Shown: positions 1 through 42,313 of the stretch, one piece after another
Position numbering within the stretch: the stretch's first letter is position 1
How the letters are laid out: each line of letters begins with the position of its first letter
NCBI GenBank assembly: GCA_963693365.1
Contig: CAVNZM010000016.1
Location: forward strand, 186,001-250,000
Source of the DNA: Amoebidium appalachense
Taxonomy: Eukaryota > Ichthyosporea
Direction of reading: 5' to 3'
DNA: 64,000 bases
Made by a program: the position numbers and the translations under genes
Notes under the pieces: model-generated
The model's database searches: none
What the model saw: the letters and a program-made list of their open reading frames with translations, nothing else
What the model was told of the DNA's origin: nothing

Positions 1-576
1 AATAGTGTGTGTGTGACTTTGGACTGCCACTTACTTATTAAACATGTACACAATCACAAGATAATCACGCAATATAACAAATGGAAAAAGATACCACACG
101 ACACTAGACCCGATGAAAGCATACACCTTGAAAAACTAAGCCTTATGTCTCGTTTTATATATACTGACCGCCTCAACCATATTGCCAAATATGGCACTCG
201 CAAGTGTATAACACCTAAATACATATTACCTTCCTGTAGAACTGGTCTTTCTCTAGCTGATGGTATTATTGATCAATTACCACGCTTTTACTGTACACGT
301 GCTATACAGTGGAGATCTAATAAGTATAAGGTGGCATCATTTGCATGCCCAAACAACACACACACACACCAGTTTAACCGGTCATGTATCGCCAAATGTA
401 GTTTGATAGACCACATAATACCGCAACACACACACGTCACATTCACAACAGACACCCAGAAAGATAGCCTACCTGTAAATTACAACATCCTTGATTTTAT
501 ACTAAACACGCGTAACTACGACCTGTTTATTAGATGTATTGATTGGCTTGAGAAACACATCACTACAAAATTATAG
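1..576 (+). CDS. Partial open frame, possibly C-terminus of a retroelement protein
   Basis: The frame is open from base 1 to a TAG at 574-576 (about 191 codons), with no ATG near the edge, so it is truncated by the window. The protein is basic, rich in Cys, His and Tyr, with a hydrophobic/aromatic stretch near its end (NYNILDFILNTRNYDLF). I do not recognise a domain. It stops shortly before a CA repeat and a 54-bp A tract, the order expected at the 3' end of a non-LTR retroelement, so a reverse-transcriptase C-terminal fragment is an inference, not a match. It could also be the last exon of an ordinary gene. Confidence 0.35.
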   Translation, partial: NSVCVTLDCHLLIKHVHNHKIITQYNKWKKIPHDTRPDESIHLEKLSLMSRFIYTDRLNHIAKYGTRKCITPKYILPSCRTGLSLADGIIDQLPRFYCTRAIQWRSNKYKVASFACPNNTHTHQFNRSCIAKCSLIDHIIPQHTHVTFTTDTQKDSLPVNYNILDFILNTRNYDLFIRCIDWLEKHITTKL

Positions 577-580
577 CGCA

Positions 581-590
581 CACACACACA

Positions 591-653
<63 letters not shown>

Positions 654-715
654 CCAGCTGATACCGAGTGTCCCGAGGGAAGCCCCTTTAAAAAAAATTA
701 AAATTAAAATTAAAA

Positions 716-774
<59 letters not shown>
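581..774 (+). repeat. (CA)n tract followed by poly-A tract
   Basis: A (CA)n microsatellite (about 581-652) is followed by a short unique spacer, a run of A5-7T steps and then uninterrupted A at 722-775. The A tract ends abruptly at a sequence that occurs again after a second A tract at 1852-1883, so it may mark a retroposition end. Confidence 0.7.
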
Positions 775-776
<2 letters not shown>

Positions 777-976
777 GGGGAACCCCAACTAATTGATTTC
801 TCCTTGTAGTCTTTATGGTGTCTCGTAGAGAAAGTAAACCCTGATATATAGTCACCACCCGACATCTATGTACGTGATCATGATATACCGCTGAGGGGAT
901 ATTCCGAGCAAAACCCCCCCCATACCTGAGACTGGTTCTCTTTGCCTCGAGTAAACAGCGTAAACCCCATCAATAT
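775..976 (+). repeat. Direct repeat X, copy 1 (about 198 bp)
   Basis: Begins right after the first A tract with ACGGGGAACCCCAACTAATT and runs to GTAAACAGCGTAAACCCC. It is nearly identical to 1883-2080, differing mainly in the length of an internal C run. No coding potential. Confidence 0.85.
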
Positions 977-992
977 ATATAATGCGTTGTTT

Positions 993-1702
993 GCCGGACC
1001 TCAAATCCGGAATTTGGAGGGGACCAAAGGCCATTTTGTGAGGCATCAAAAACCATCGAAACGTTGCTTAGTTGTTTTTATGACATCAAAATCGCTAAAT
1101 ATTCTTGCGATACTAATGAAAAAGCCTAAAATAACTATATATTTGATAATGAGAAAATTGAAATATAGTGCCCTAAAGTTGGGCCCGAGAGGATGTACGT
1201 ACTCGGGGCTTTGAAGTAAAAAGAAAAAAACCAGCGGTTTCGGAGTCTACTGTGAACGCGCTGGGCTGAATGACGGCAGAGATCAGGTGATTCCCGTATC
1301 AAAACGGTTTTCGTTTCTAACCCAGAATGGAACGCACCTTTTTTAGTGCCGGACCTCAAATCCGGAATTTGGAGGGGACCAAGGGCCATTTTGTGAGGCA
1401 TCAAAAACCATCGAAACGTTGCTTAGTTGTTTTTATGACATCAAAATCGCTAAATATTCTTGCGATACTAATAAAAAAGCCTAAAATAACTATATATTTG
1501 ATAATGAGAAAATTGAAATATAGTGCCCTAAAGTTGGGCCCGAGAGGATGTACGTACTCGGGGCTTTGAAGTAAAAAGAAAAAAACCAGCGGTTTCGGAG
1601 TCTACTGTGAACGCGCTGGGCTGAATGATGGCAGAGATCAGGTGATTCCCGTATCAAAACTGTTTTGGTTTCTAACCCAGAATGGAACGCACTTTTTTTA
1701 GA
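993..1702 (+). repeat. Tandem duplication, 355-bp unit x2
   Basis: Copy 1 starts at 993 and copy 2 at 1348 (GCCGGACCTCAAATCCGG), an exact 355-bp offset. The copies differ at only a few bases (for example ATGACGGC/ATGATGGC and ACGGTTTTCG/ACTGTTTTGG), so the duplication is recent. Short open frames of about 80-90 codons exist on both strands and change little between copies, but nothing marks them as genes. Confidence 0.9.
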
Positions 1703-1848
1703 GAAATTCGGCGATATTTGTTTTACAACGTATTATATCATTGGTACAACGACATTTTGAAAATTTTAATGTCATAGAACTACCAATCCAATCACAAAAA
1801 CCTCAAAGGTCTGCTAACACCGGTTTAGGGGGACACGGGGATGAGAAC

Positions 1849-1851
<3 letters not shown>

Positions 1852-1885
<34 letters not shown>

Positions 1886-2080
1886 GGGGAACCCCAACTA
1901 ATTGATTTCTCCTTGTAGTCTTTATGGTGTCTCGTAGAGAAAGTAAACCCTGATATATAGTCACCACCCGACATCTATGTACGTGATCATGATATACCGC
2001 TGAGGGGATATTCCGAGCAAACCCCCCCCCCCCATACCTGAGACTGGTTCTCTTTGCCTCGAGTAAACAGCGTAAACCCC
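1852..2080 (+). repeat. Second poly-A tract plus direct repeat X, copy 2
   Basis: A run of A (1852-1883) is followed by the second copy of the 198-bp sequence found at 775-976. With the first copy this gives the order A-tract, X, Y, Y, spacer, A-tract, X: either a tandem duplication of a retroposed unit of about 1.1 kb or two insertions into the same sequence. Confidence 0.8.
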
Positions 2081-2092
2081 CAAATTCTATAT

Positions 2093-2125
<33 letters not shown>

Positions 2126-3060
2126 GGCCTGTGGCACACACACACACACACACACACAAACACATGTACATTTTAATGTTTTAATAGCAGAAAGTTGTTG
2201 AAAAAAATAGAGTAAAAAACACAACTAAATCAATTCAGTAATGTGAATATGACATTTGGGGCGAGTGTAGTAGAAGGGTTTGTGACTGATAATGATTATT
2301 TTTTTACACTAGAGCTAGCTAGGGTGATTCAAGCTGGGCGGTGGTCATTGGTAATTTTTTTATTTGTTTTTTTTCCACATTTACACACAAAGTAATAATC
2401 GAATAGAATACAAAAACAACTAAGAAGAAAAAAACGCATACAACGATCACTTGGCCCACACACACACATTCACACACACACAAACATGCACACACACACA
2501 CACACACACATAGACGTTGAACACAATGAAAGGAAATATATCTAGAAAACACGGGTGCCATGATTGCAGTCACTGAGTATGAAAAGCATAAAAAAAAAAT
2601 TGGGGGGGGCAGGGAATGGGAAGAGGGCAGGGAATGGGAAGAGGGCCGGGGGGGGGGGGGGGGGGGGGGGGGGGATGCTTTGAAGTAAACTGAGAATAGT
2701 ATAATTGCAGTACTGACTTGTGAGCATGGTATATTGACACACACCGTAGAATGATGATTTTATGTTCGGGAACATTTCGGGGGGGTGCCAATTCCAGACT
2801 TCACTGAAATATGTTGCCCACCTGGCACTCAGTGCACGTGGAAAGTTTTATTGCCTGTCCATGAATATCATCGGGTTACCAAACAGTTCTGTAAAATAAG
2901 TAAAACAACAAAATAATAAAAATATTATAAAAATTTTGCAAGCAATTTAGAACATATTGCACTCGGTGGTTTTCAGCTACATGTTTTTGGAGGACCACAA
3001 GTAAACTTGGTACTTCGGCAATGCATGGCAATCTCTAGAGATCTCCCGGCCCTAGACTGA
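2081..3060. repeat. Microsatellite-rich spacer, no gene seen
   Basis: Contains (CA)n at about 2095-2160 and 2460-2511, a 19-bp duplication (GGGCAGGGAATGGGAAGAG, about 2608-2645) running into a G tract (2649-2674), then about 300 bp of AT-rich unique sequence. I see no supported gene. Confidence 0.6.
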
Positions 3061-3078
3061 TAACACAGTGTGGCAAGA

Positions 3079-3263
3079 AAGGGGGGGGGGGGGGGGGGGA
3101 AGGGGGGGGGGGGGGGGGGGGGGGGGGGGTAAATGAAAGGGAAAAGGGTCATAACATTTGGCAGATCCAGCAACTGCAGGATTTGGGGGGGGGGGGGGGG
3201 GGGAGCAAGCGTGAGGCGGGGGGGCCAAGGGGGGGGGGGGGGAGGGGGGAAGCGTGAGGCGAG

Positions 3264-3294
<31 letters not shown>

Positions 3295-3384
3295 AGGAAG
3301 CGTGAGGCGGGGGGGGGAGGGGGGGGGGGGGGGGGAGCGTGAGGCGAGGGAGGGGGGGGGGGGGGGGGGGGGAGGGGGAGAGGG
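3079..3384 (+). repeat. G-tract array with interspersed AGCGTGAGGC motif
   Basis: About 300 bp of G homopolymers broken by five near-identical copies of AGCGTGAGGC (about 3204, 3250, 3298, 3336 and a degenerate one). It behaves as a degenerate minisatellite of variable period and is open in several frames only because of composition. Confidence 0.75.
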
Positions 3385-3491
3385 AGGTAACAACCACACA
3401 ACCCAACATCAATAACTGTCTCGTTATGTTTTGGCGCCGGCGACAGCCGGCGCACAGACCTACTTGTAAGCCAATAAGCTCGTTTTACTTT

Positions 3492-3661
3492 AGCCAATAG
3501 ATCTATCCAACAGAGCCCGATATGCACACCGACTCGGCGTAGGCTACGTAGCAGGCATAAAAACGGAGAAACAAGCTTGCATAAAGCCAGAAGTTTTCAC
3601 AACCAAACTCTCGTCTTTGTTCCTCTCTTCTTCTCTCAGTCACCAACGATTACAACTCCTC
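3492..3661 (+). mobile_element. LTR-like direct repeat, left copy
   Basis: About 165 bp (from AGCCAATAGATCTATCC to GATTACAACTCCTCA) recurs at 4929-5097 with roughly 80% or more identity by eye. It carries a TATA-like GCATAAAAACGGAG followed by a pyrimidine-rich leader, as in a promoter-bearing LTR. It ends in CA immediately before TGGTTGCAGAGAGG (3663-3676), which resembles a primer-binding site for initiator tRNA-Met. A duplicated host promoter is the alternative. Confidence 0.5.
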
Positions 3662-4928
3662 ATGGTTGCAGAGAGGTCTTTCCTGCCTCGAAGGCTTCAT
3701 TGCCTCGAGTCCCTCTGGTCATCACCAGGTCACGGTACCGCACGCTATAAGCTCCGTGCTGCGCTACAACTCTGCTACGAATACACTGCACTGCTGAGCG
3801 CTGTTCTTCTACTGCTTAGCTTTTCAGCACCAGCCACAGCACCAGCATCAGACTGCAGCCATACACAATGAAAGTTCATCGTTCCTCCCCATCCCATTTG
3901 CACGATTTGCACAAGATGCGCAAACATCGTTTTTTCCAAAATCTCAAAAGGTGAGGCTTTTTTTTTTGTTCGAAAACGAAGAACTCAACAGTCATGCTCT
4001 TGCTGCACTACATATAACTTTTTTCCGACCACTTTCCATGTTTTGTCGTGTATCATTTACAGTCAATTGGTCTTTTGACAACTTATTCAAGCAACCAACC
4101 ATTCCGAAAATCAAGAAATCAACCATCCACTCGTTCAATCAGTTTTTGAAGATCAAGACAATTACTACAAATGCACGGATACCACCCAACTTTGTCAACA
4201 CCCGGCCACTCCTTTCTTTTTCCACCTCTATAACCCATTTATTTCAACTTCTAAAGAAGCCTTCACCTCTTACACTGGGCTGGCAGAACGTGGTTTAGGG
4301 GCACAAATTCGACGACTTAACTGCCCGGTTGGAACCCCACGTCGACTCTGCCTTCAGTGCTTTCCCTTTACAACAACAAAACCCAACTAACCACACACAC
4401 AACCACACACGAAAACACCTGTTTCCATCAACATCAACATCCCTTCTGGCCCTACTCAGTATGAACCGCACATGTTCACGGCAAAAAACACTTCTAACCG
4501 CTGACTTTCCCTAGATCCCACACACACCAACTACCACGGCAAAAGCAACTGCAACACAGTCCCACCGCCAGCAACAAGGACGAGGATGGTCACTGGAGGC
4601 AACACTATTAGAAAACCTGGCTCCTATACCTGTGACCCCTCCCTAGCAAAAGACTAGTTGGCACAGGGAAAATTGAACGCTGAAAGGCTTTGGAGCTCGA
4701 GGTTTTACCGAGTAAGCAACCGTTATGTACATGCCAGTGTGCCCACCTTTATTGCACGTATATGCAGACCGTAATTCAGCCTGCATGCATGCATGAGTGC
4801 TATGTAACTATTTGTAATTTTTCTTCAACAACCAACAAAACGTTTATATGTAGACTTTGCTTTACTGTCAAGCTCGGGGACGAGCTTGCTTGACCCCGTA
4901 TACCATGTGATGCCAATATGATTGGCTT
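3662..4928 (+). mobile_element. Interior of putative non-autonomous LTR element
   Basis: About 1.27 kb between the two LTR-like repeats. It has open stretches of 60-115 codons (longest 3951-4298) broken by stops in each frame. No protease, reverse transcriptase or integrase motif is visible. Just before the right repeat lies a short hairpin (CAAGCTCGGGGACGAGCTTG, about 4870-4889). If this is a retroelement it is non-autonomous or decayed. Confidence 0.4.
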
Positions 4929-5097
4929 AGCCGATCTATCCAGTTTATCCGGCTAGGTGACCAATGCGGGCAGAGCCCGACTCGGCGCAGCAGGCATAAA
5001 AACGGAGCAACAGGCTTGAAGCCAGAAGTTCCTTCCACAACCGAACTCTCGTCTTTGTTCCTCTCTTCTTCTCTCACTCACCAACGATTACAACTTC
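4929..5097 (+). mobile_element. LTR-like direct repeat, right copy
   Basis: Partner of 3492-3661. Shared blocks include AGCCGATCTATCC, CAGAGCCCGACTCGGCG, the TATA-like GGCATAAAAACGGAG and the leader CTCTCGTCTTTGTTCCTCTC. The 3' edge diverges (CAACTTCTG instead of CAACTCCTCA), so the exact LTR end is not fixed. Confidence 0.5.
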
Positions 5098-5790
5098 TGT
5101 CGAATTTATTGTGGTTTTTTATTGGCCTGGAATGCGTCTACATTCCATACCCGCACTGATAGCCAGGGTATGAAATTGTCATGTTTCTCTAGGTTAGAGG
5201 ATTTCATTAGTTTCCTACAGTATAATCAGCAGTAAAAGGAGCACTCCAACATCATGAGAAGCACGATAATATAAACATAGCCACCTCTGCTTACTTTAGC
5301 ATCACTTATACGCAATATTGGGTTGCCCTGACCTCGAAGAGAGAGGCACATTTTTGGCATTTTCAGAAACATTTTTACGGCACTCAGGTCATGTCACTGG
5401 CGGCGAGCTGAGCCGATCGCGAAAAAGCACACGAACTTTGCAAATAACTGCTATAAGTGTACTAATTAGCTGGGTGTCAACTATTCCTCAACATTCACAA
5501 AACCTACACACATCCTACCTTCAAGCTTCCTGATGGTTAGAACATTAGTTGCCCACACCAGGTCTTTTGGGTGCTTTTTTTTAGGTCTGTGGAAAACAAG
5601 GGTACTTCGAGGCACGTGTCCACGTTTGCAAGGCAAGCAGTTGCTTTTGGGTGTGGGATTTTTTTCGACGTTTTACACCAGCCTAACCCTTGCGCTGCTT
5701 TTCCAATTGTCAAAGTGCGCGTAGTCCTACAGGTGTAGCCGATCAGGTGTGTCCGACATTGTGCGTGTAGGCACAAGTGCACACCACGCG
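5098..5790. other. Unique spacer, no gene seen
   Basis: About 690 bp of mixed sequence with open frames of 60-70 codons only. No splice-linked coding segment and no recognisable RNA gene. Confidence 0.5.
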
Positions 5791-5970
5791 TGTGCCTAAA
5801 CTGGTAAGCATGAGATAGCATCCCTTTGTGCCTAAACTGGTAAGCATGAGATAGCATCCCTGTGTGCCTAAACTGGTAAGCATGAGATAGCATCCCTGTG
5901 TGCCTAAACTGGTAAGCATGAGATAGCATCCCTGTGTGCCTAAACTGGTAAGCATGAGATAGCATCCCTG
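5791..5970 (+). repeat. 36-bp tandem repeat, 5 copies
   Basis: Unit TGTGCCTAAACTGGTAAGCA plus TGAGATAGCATCCCTG starts at 5791, 5827, 5863, 5899 and 5935, with a partial unit at 5971. Copies are almost identical. Because 36 is a multiple of 3 the array stays open and would encode a 12-residue repeat, but nothing suggests translation. Confidence 0.95.
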
Positions 5971-6012
5971 TGTGCCTCTACCTGGCCTGGAGAGAAAATG
6001 GTAACTAACTTC

Positions 6013-6073
6013 CCCCCCCCCCTTCCCCCCCCTCCAGCCCCCAACTTCCACACACACACGCAAACACACTCAA

Positions 6074-6140
<67 letters not shown>

Positions 6141-6144
6141 CACA

Positions 6145-6188
<44 letters not shown>

Positions 6189-7241
6189 CACACACACATT
6201 GTGACACGCGCGCGCACACACACACCTCTCCCCCCACATACACACGCACACGCACACGCACATGCACACACACGCACACACGCACGCACATGCACACACA
6301 CGCACACACACACACACACACACATACAGTATCACACACGCCCACACACACGCAAACCCACACACACGCACACACTCACGACACGCACACCCATGCACAC
6401 CAACACGCGCCCACGCGCACCCACCCACGCACCAACACACACACATTACACACGCACGCACGAACGCACGCACGCACACACACACACACACACACAAACT
6501 GAACACACACATACACCCCCACACACGCACGCACACACGCACGCAGACACGCACCCACGCACACACACGCACACACACACTCACGCACACAGACACTTAC
6601 GCAACACACACGCAAAACATACACACACATATATATATACACACACAGGCACAAACACACACACACACACTTTCTCCACCGGGCCAGGTCTGCATGCCAC
6701 CACCTACCTGCCCAATATACAGTAGCGATTCTGCAACTTCACATTACATTCATTTCCGTCAAGCCCTGTACACATCAGACACACCCACATACAGTGCACA
6801 CACACACACACAATTTTGCTGCACGCAGAAACACGGAGCACTTCATGCACAGACATGCGCGTTAGCACTCAGCCACACAACCACGCATGTGTGCACACAC
6901 ACACCAGCACATGCATACACTGCACCAGCAGACACACCTGCACATGCATACACACACATTCATACACGTGGACACACACTTGAACCTCTGTGTAGCCCCC
7001 CCCCCCCCCCCCCGGCTCCCCCCGTGCCCCCGCCTCCCCTCCCTCGGCACCCCCCTCCTCTGATTGCCGTACGAACACAGACACAAGCACGTGCACACAC
7101 ACACACACGTCTCCACCTGGCTGTACGTACAAGGACCACTCTAGTGAGTCACACGTTCCACGGGAAAATTGATTGCTCAGCTTCAACGAATACCCTACTC
7201 ACCATCGCTCCTCTTCCACCACAAGCCCCAAATAACGGAAG

Positions 7242-7283
<42 letters not shown>

Positions 7284-7586
7284 ACACCTCCCCTCCCTTC
7301 GTCCCTCCCCCCACCCTTCATCCCTCCCCTCCCCTCACCCTCCTCCCTTCTATCCCTCTGCCCCTCCCCCTCCCGCCCCTCCCGCTCCCCTTTCCCCTTC
7401 CGCCCTTCCATGCCTTCCCCCTGCCCCCTCCCTTCCCCTCTCTCCCTGCCCGTCTCGCCTTTCCCCCCTCTCCCTCACTTGTCCCACCTTTCCCTTTTCC
7501 CCTTCCCATCGCCCTTCCCCCCTTCCCCTGCCCCTCCCCCCCTCTCCCCCTCCCCCCCCCCCCCCCCCCCCCCCCCCTTCCCCCAG
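6013..7586. repeat. Compound CA/GCAC microsatellite and pyrimidine tract
   Basis: 6050-6660 is an almost continuous (CA)n/(GCAC)n compound microsatellite. 6660-7160 is a mixed region still rich in CA. 7236-7280 is a C run and 7290-7586 a C/T-rich tract that serves as the polypyrimidine region of the first recognised PLC exon. Missing upstream exons of that gene may lie in or before this stretch; I could not find one with matching phase. Confidence 0.7.
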
Positions 7587-38379
<30,793 letters not shown>

Positions 38380-39187
38380 TTGGTTGAAATTGGCTACTTA
38401 CCCACCTTGGTATCATGCTGTCGTAAACGGTGAATGATGGCCGCCCGAGGGGGAGGGGGAGGGGCAGGAGGGGGGGGGCTGTTAGTTACGAATGTCTTAT
38501 TTATGGACAAAATTAGGAATGTATGTCATATGTAACATGTAGAAGTAATCATAGTAGTGCAGATACGCTTTGCTGCATCATGAATAGCCTAACACTCCAA
38601 ATGTCGCCCAACAAATGGTTGTCCAACGTGCCAAGTTAGCTTATATTCCCCCTCGCATTTTTTTCTTTTGTACTCTCGGTGTCAGGGGTTTAAGTATGAT
38701 GAGGAAATAATGGATAAGCTATCAGCAGACGTGAACTAATAGAAGAAGCGAGTGATAGATATGCCGATGCAGACGTTTTTTTGAACAATCCGCGTATGAC
38801 TTGTTAAAAGAAATGTCTTATACTAGCGAACATCTCCGAATGCCTCTTATTATAACATTAATCTGTACTACTGAAGACTTCGATAAATCTTTCTATTTTT
38901 CGTCGCGATATGTATATAGTCGTGTTGCAAATGGGTTTCCAGGACGTCTGATTTGAGATGTGGGTTGATCAATCTTGGATGATATAGATATACATGACGT
39001 AAATTGCATGCTGGTGGTGGTGCATGTTTTAGATTTCTGCAAAACCTGATTAGAAGGTACGTGTATCCTTTTACTAATGTGATATACAAATGCGGTTGCA
39101 TGCAAGATATACTGTCAGCCTGTACACATCGGTTATAATTCTGTATACATATGGTATATCTCGATGGATATCCGGTGAAGCAATAAA
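38380..39187 (+). terminator. 3' UTR and candidate poly(A) signal of the PLC gene
   Basis: About 800 bp of unique AT-rich sequence after the PLC stop, with no competing gene, contains AATAAA at 39182-39187 (CAATAAAAGCGAC). A second AATAAA at 40148-40153 (CAATAAAGTCATTATATAAA) lies further down and may end this or another transcript. Confidence 0.45.
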
Positions 39188-39291
39188 AGCGACTAAAGCA
39201 TCGTGCCTATGGCAATTCTATTAAATTAAAAGAAATCTTAAGCCCTTCCTGATTCGCCGATCTGAAAAAAGCAGGCAGAAAAGGTTGCACA

Positions 39292-39653
<362 letters not shown>

Positions 39654-39765
39654 ACTGTGGACACGGTATGTGCAGATGCCATCCGATTCTGTGTGCCTGT
39701 GGACAGCACACTGTGTATATGCGCGTGTGCGTTTGTGCACTCTAGCGAAGTATGTTCATACAGAC

Positions 39766-39967
39766 GTGGGCATACATGGTGGTCACAGATGCCCCACTAC
39801 CAAGCACATTGAGAAATAACAGTCATCCGTGCATAGTGTATGAAGTGCCTTACACAACAGACTCGATGTCCCAAAGCCTATCCCACAATCGCAGTGAATA
39901 CATCAAGCCCATGCATGCGCCCAGATCAGTGAAATTGGTCATTCTTCGGGTGACTGCAAACACATAA
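39766..39967 (+). CDS. Orphan open frame, possible terminal exon
   Basis: After TTCATACAG a frame opens and runs 67 codons to TAA at 39965-39967. The product is not low-complexity (YEVPYTTDSMSQSLSHNRSE, then EYIKPMHAPRSVKLVILRV). About 180 bp later comes AATAAAGTCATTATATAAA, a plausible poly(A) site. It could be the last exon of an alternative transcript of the upstream gene or of an unseen gene; no partner exon was found, and no family is recognised. Confidence 0.25.
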
Positions 39968-40164
39968 TTTAACGCACACCGGCATATTGACTATCTGTTG
40001 AACCACGGTATGTGTAACGAGTTTTCTAGGCCTGTGTATGATTATTTAAGTCGTTATCTCCTCCGTGTCCGAGAGTGAGGGCTTTTGTATTTTTCTTCTC
40101 CGATATATCGGTGATATATCGATGGCTTCTATTTTGCTGAGCATATCAATAAAGTCATTATATA

Positions 40165-40832
40165 AAAAAAACACTTTGTGCAAATGTCTGTGTGTACATT
40201 TGGATTTTGTGTTCGTTTGTCGTTGAGTGTGTGTGTGCTTGCACGTGTGTGTATCACAAGTTTGTGTGTGTGTTTGTGTGTGTGTGCCTGTGTGACGGTG
40301 CACGGTGTGTGTGTGTGTGCGTATCCCTCCAAGCCCTCCCCCCCCCCCCCCCCCCCCCCCCTTTCCCCCCCCTTCCCGTTCAACCGAGTCCCCCCCGTGT
40401 CCTGTGGGTCATCTTTATGGGCGGGGAGGTTTTTTAATTTTTTTTTAATTTTTTATTTACTTTTATTTTTATTTTATTTTATTTTATTTTATTTTTATTT
40501 TTTTTTATTTTTTTTTGGGGGGGGGGGGGGGGGGGGGGGGGAGGGGGGAGGGGGCTGTGCGAAAATGTGTGCATATGTCTGTGTGCACATTTGGATTTTG
40601 TGCTCGTTTGTCACTGTGTTTGTGTGTGTGGTACGTGTGTGTGTGCGGGTGTGTGTATTACAATGTATGTGTGTGTGTGTTTGACGTGTGTGTCCGTGTG
40701 ACGGTGCACGGTGTGTGCGTCTCCCCCCCCCCCCCCCCCCCCCCCCCTCCCTCCCCCCTTCCCCTTTTCCCCTTCTGTATTGTTCACGGGCTCTTTTCGG
40801 GCAGGAGGTTTTTTTTTTTTGTGTGTGTGTGT

Positions 40833-40863
<31 letters not shown>

Positions 40864-41281
40864 CTGTGTGAAAATGTGTTCATATGTCTGTGTGTTCATT
40901 TGGATTTTGTGCTCGTTTGTCACTGGGTGTGTTTGTATGTGTGTGGTGTGTGTGTCGTGTCCGGCTCGCGGTCGCTCTTTTGGGAGCTTGGCTTACTGTT
41001 ACTATGTGGCGGGCTGGTGTACGTCATTGAAAGGCGCAACCATTTATTGTGCCAGATCACCATTACCGGCAATCATTCCCCAGATGAACTGACCTACCGA
41101 ATTGCTTTTATACCAAAGCAATTTCGTAGCCGTGATTGTGGGACAGGAATGCCATCCAGCCTCACCAATCAAAAACCAGATCGGTGAGCCACATAACAGT
41201 GTGTGTGTGTGCACATGTGTATCACAATGTGGGCGTGTGCGTTTCTCCGTGTCTCCGTGTCACGGTGCACGGTGTGTGTGT

Positions 41282-41359
<78 letters not shown>

Positions 41360-41430
41360 AGGTGTGTTTGTGTGTGTGTGGTGTGTGTGTGTGTGCACAT
41401 GTGTATCACAATGTGGGCGTGTGCGTAGGG
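40165..41430 (+). repeat. Degenerate tandem array with C and G homopolymers
   Basis: CATTTGGATTTTGTGYTCGT recurs at about 40197, 40589 and 40897, each followed by GT-rich sequence, GTGTGACGGTGCACGGTGTG (40293, 40695, 41260), a C run and, in two copies, a G run. Units are about 300-390 bp. The third unit is interrupted by about 230 bp of unique sequence (40960-41190). An 82-bp C run lies at 41284-41359. Confidence 0.8.
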
Positions 41431-42313
41431 GAAATAAGATAATCAAACCTACAGCCGAGAAACCTTAAGATTTTAGACCCTAAACCGTATTTACCTAGTC
41501 TCCAAGGCTATGTACCCATTGGCTTACATAAGTGGCGGGGCACTATTACGCAGCGGGACCAAAAAAAAAAAAAAAAAAAAAAAAAAGGCCGCAGGGAAGA
41601 GAGCACTCAGAGTGACTAGTATTTACCTGTTATCTTAAAAGTGAGTGACCCCTGTATAGAAACTCTTGATGTGTTGGGGTCTCAGCCAATCAAACCATTA
41701 TATATGAGTAACGAATTGGAAATTACTATACTTTATTTATTTATTTATTTTATTATTTTATTTTTTTATCGTAGAAAACAATAAAGAAGTAGGTATATGG
41801 ACATCATGTGTGTACAAGTTCACAACACAAAACATAAAAGACACTCGTTTTGCATCCGGCCAATCAGATGTGCCCGTGATACCCAGCCAATGAGTAGGTG
41901 TTTACACCTAATGCAGGGGTTCTATTGGTTTGGTCATTCATACTTGCCATTTCTTTAACATGTATTTGTCGTCAGGTTAGACTTCAGAAACTACATCCAT
42001 ATATCGAAAACATATACACATACATTTACACTCATACGAACTACTGTAAGCCTTTCACAGTGTGCCGACCTAATATGTTGCGACTATCTCGAGCACCAGC
42101 TTTCAGGATGTATTGTCTGCACACAAAAACAATCACCATCTAATTAGGAGAACCCATGCCTAGAAAGAAAACTCACCAAAATGACAAGACATTCGTAGGT
42201 CTATCACACAATGGATGTGTGAGAAAAAACACAAAGTTTTAATTCGAACATAGCTGTGTGTGTACATCTTTTCATTTTGTTTTCCGTATGTGTTTGTGTA
42301 AGGGAGGGGGGTT
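41431..42313. other. Convergent intergenic region, no gene seen
   Basis: Includes an A tract (41561-41586), (TTTA)n at 41732-41770 (on the minus strand this offers AATAAA-type signals for the CCCH gene), AATAAA on plus at 41780, and CCAATCA-type words at 41686 and 41858. I see no coding segment. Confidence 0.5.

Noticed and set aside
5537-6069. Minus-strand frames with a 12-residue repeat
   Set aside because: Direct translation of the 36-bp tandem array; no start context, splice sites or non-repeat domain.
40960-41187. Unique segment with VIERRNHLLCQITITGNHSP in an open frame
   Set aside because: The frame continues on both sides into GT- and G-run translation; no acceptor, donor or start supports an exon.
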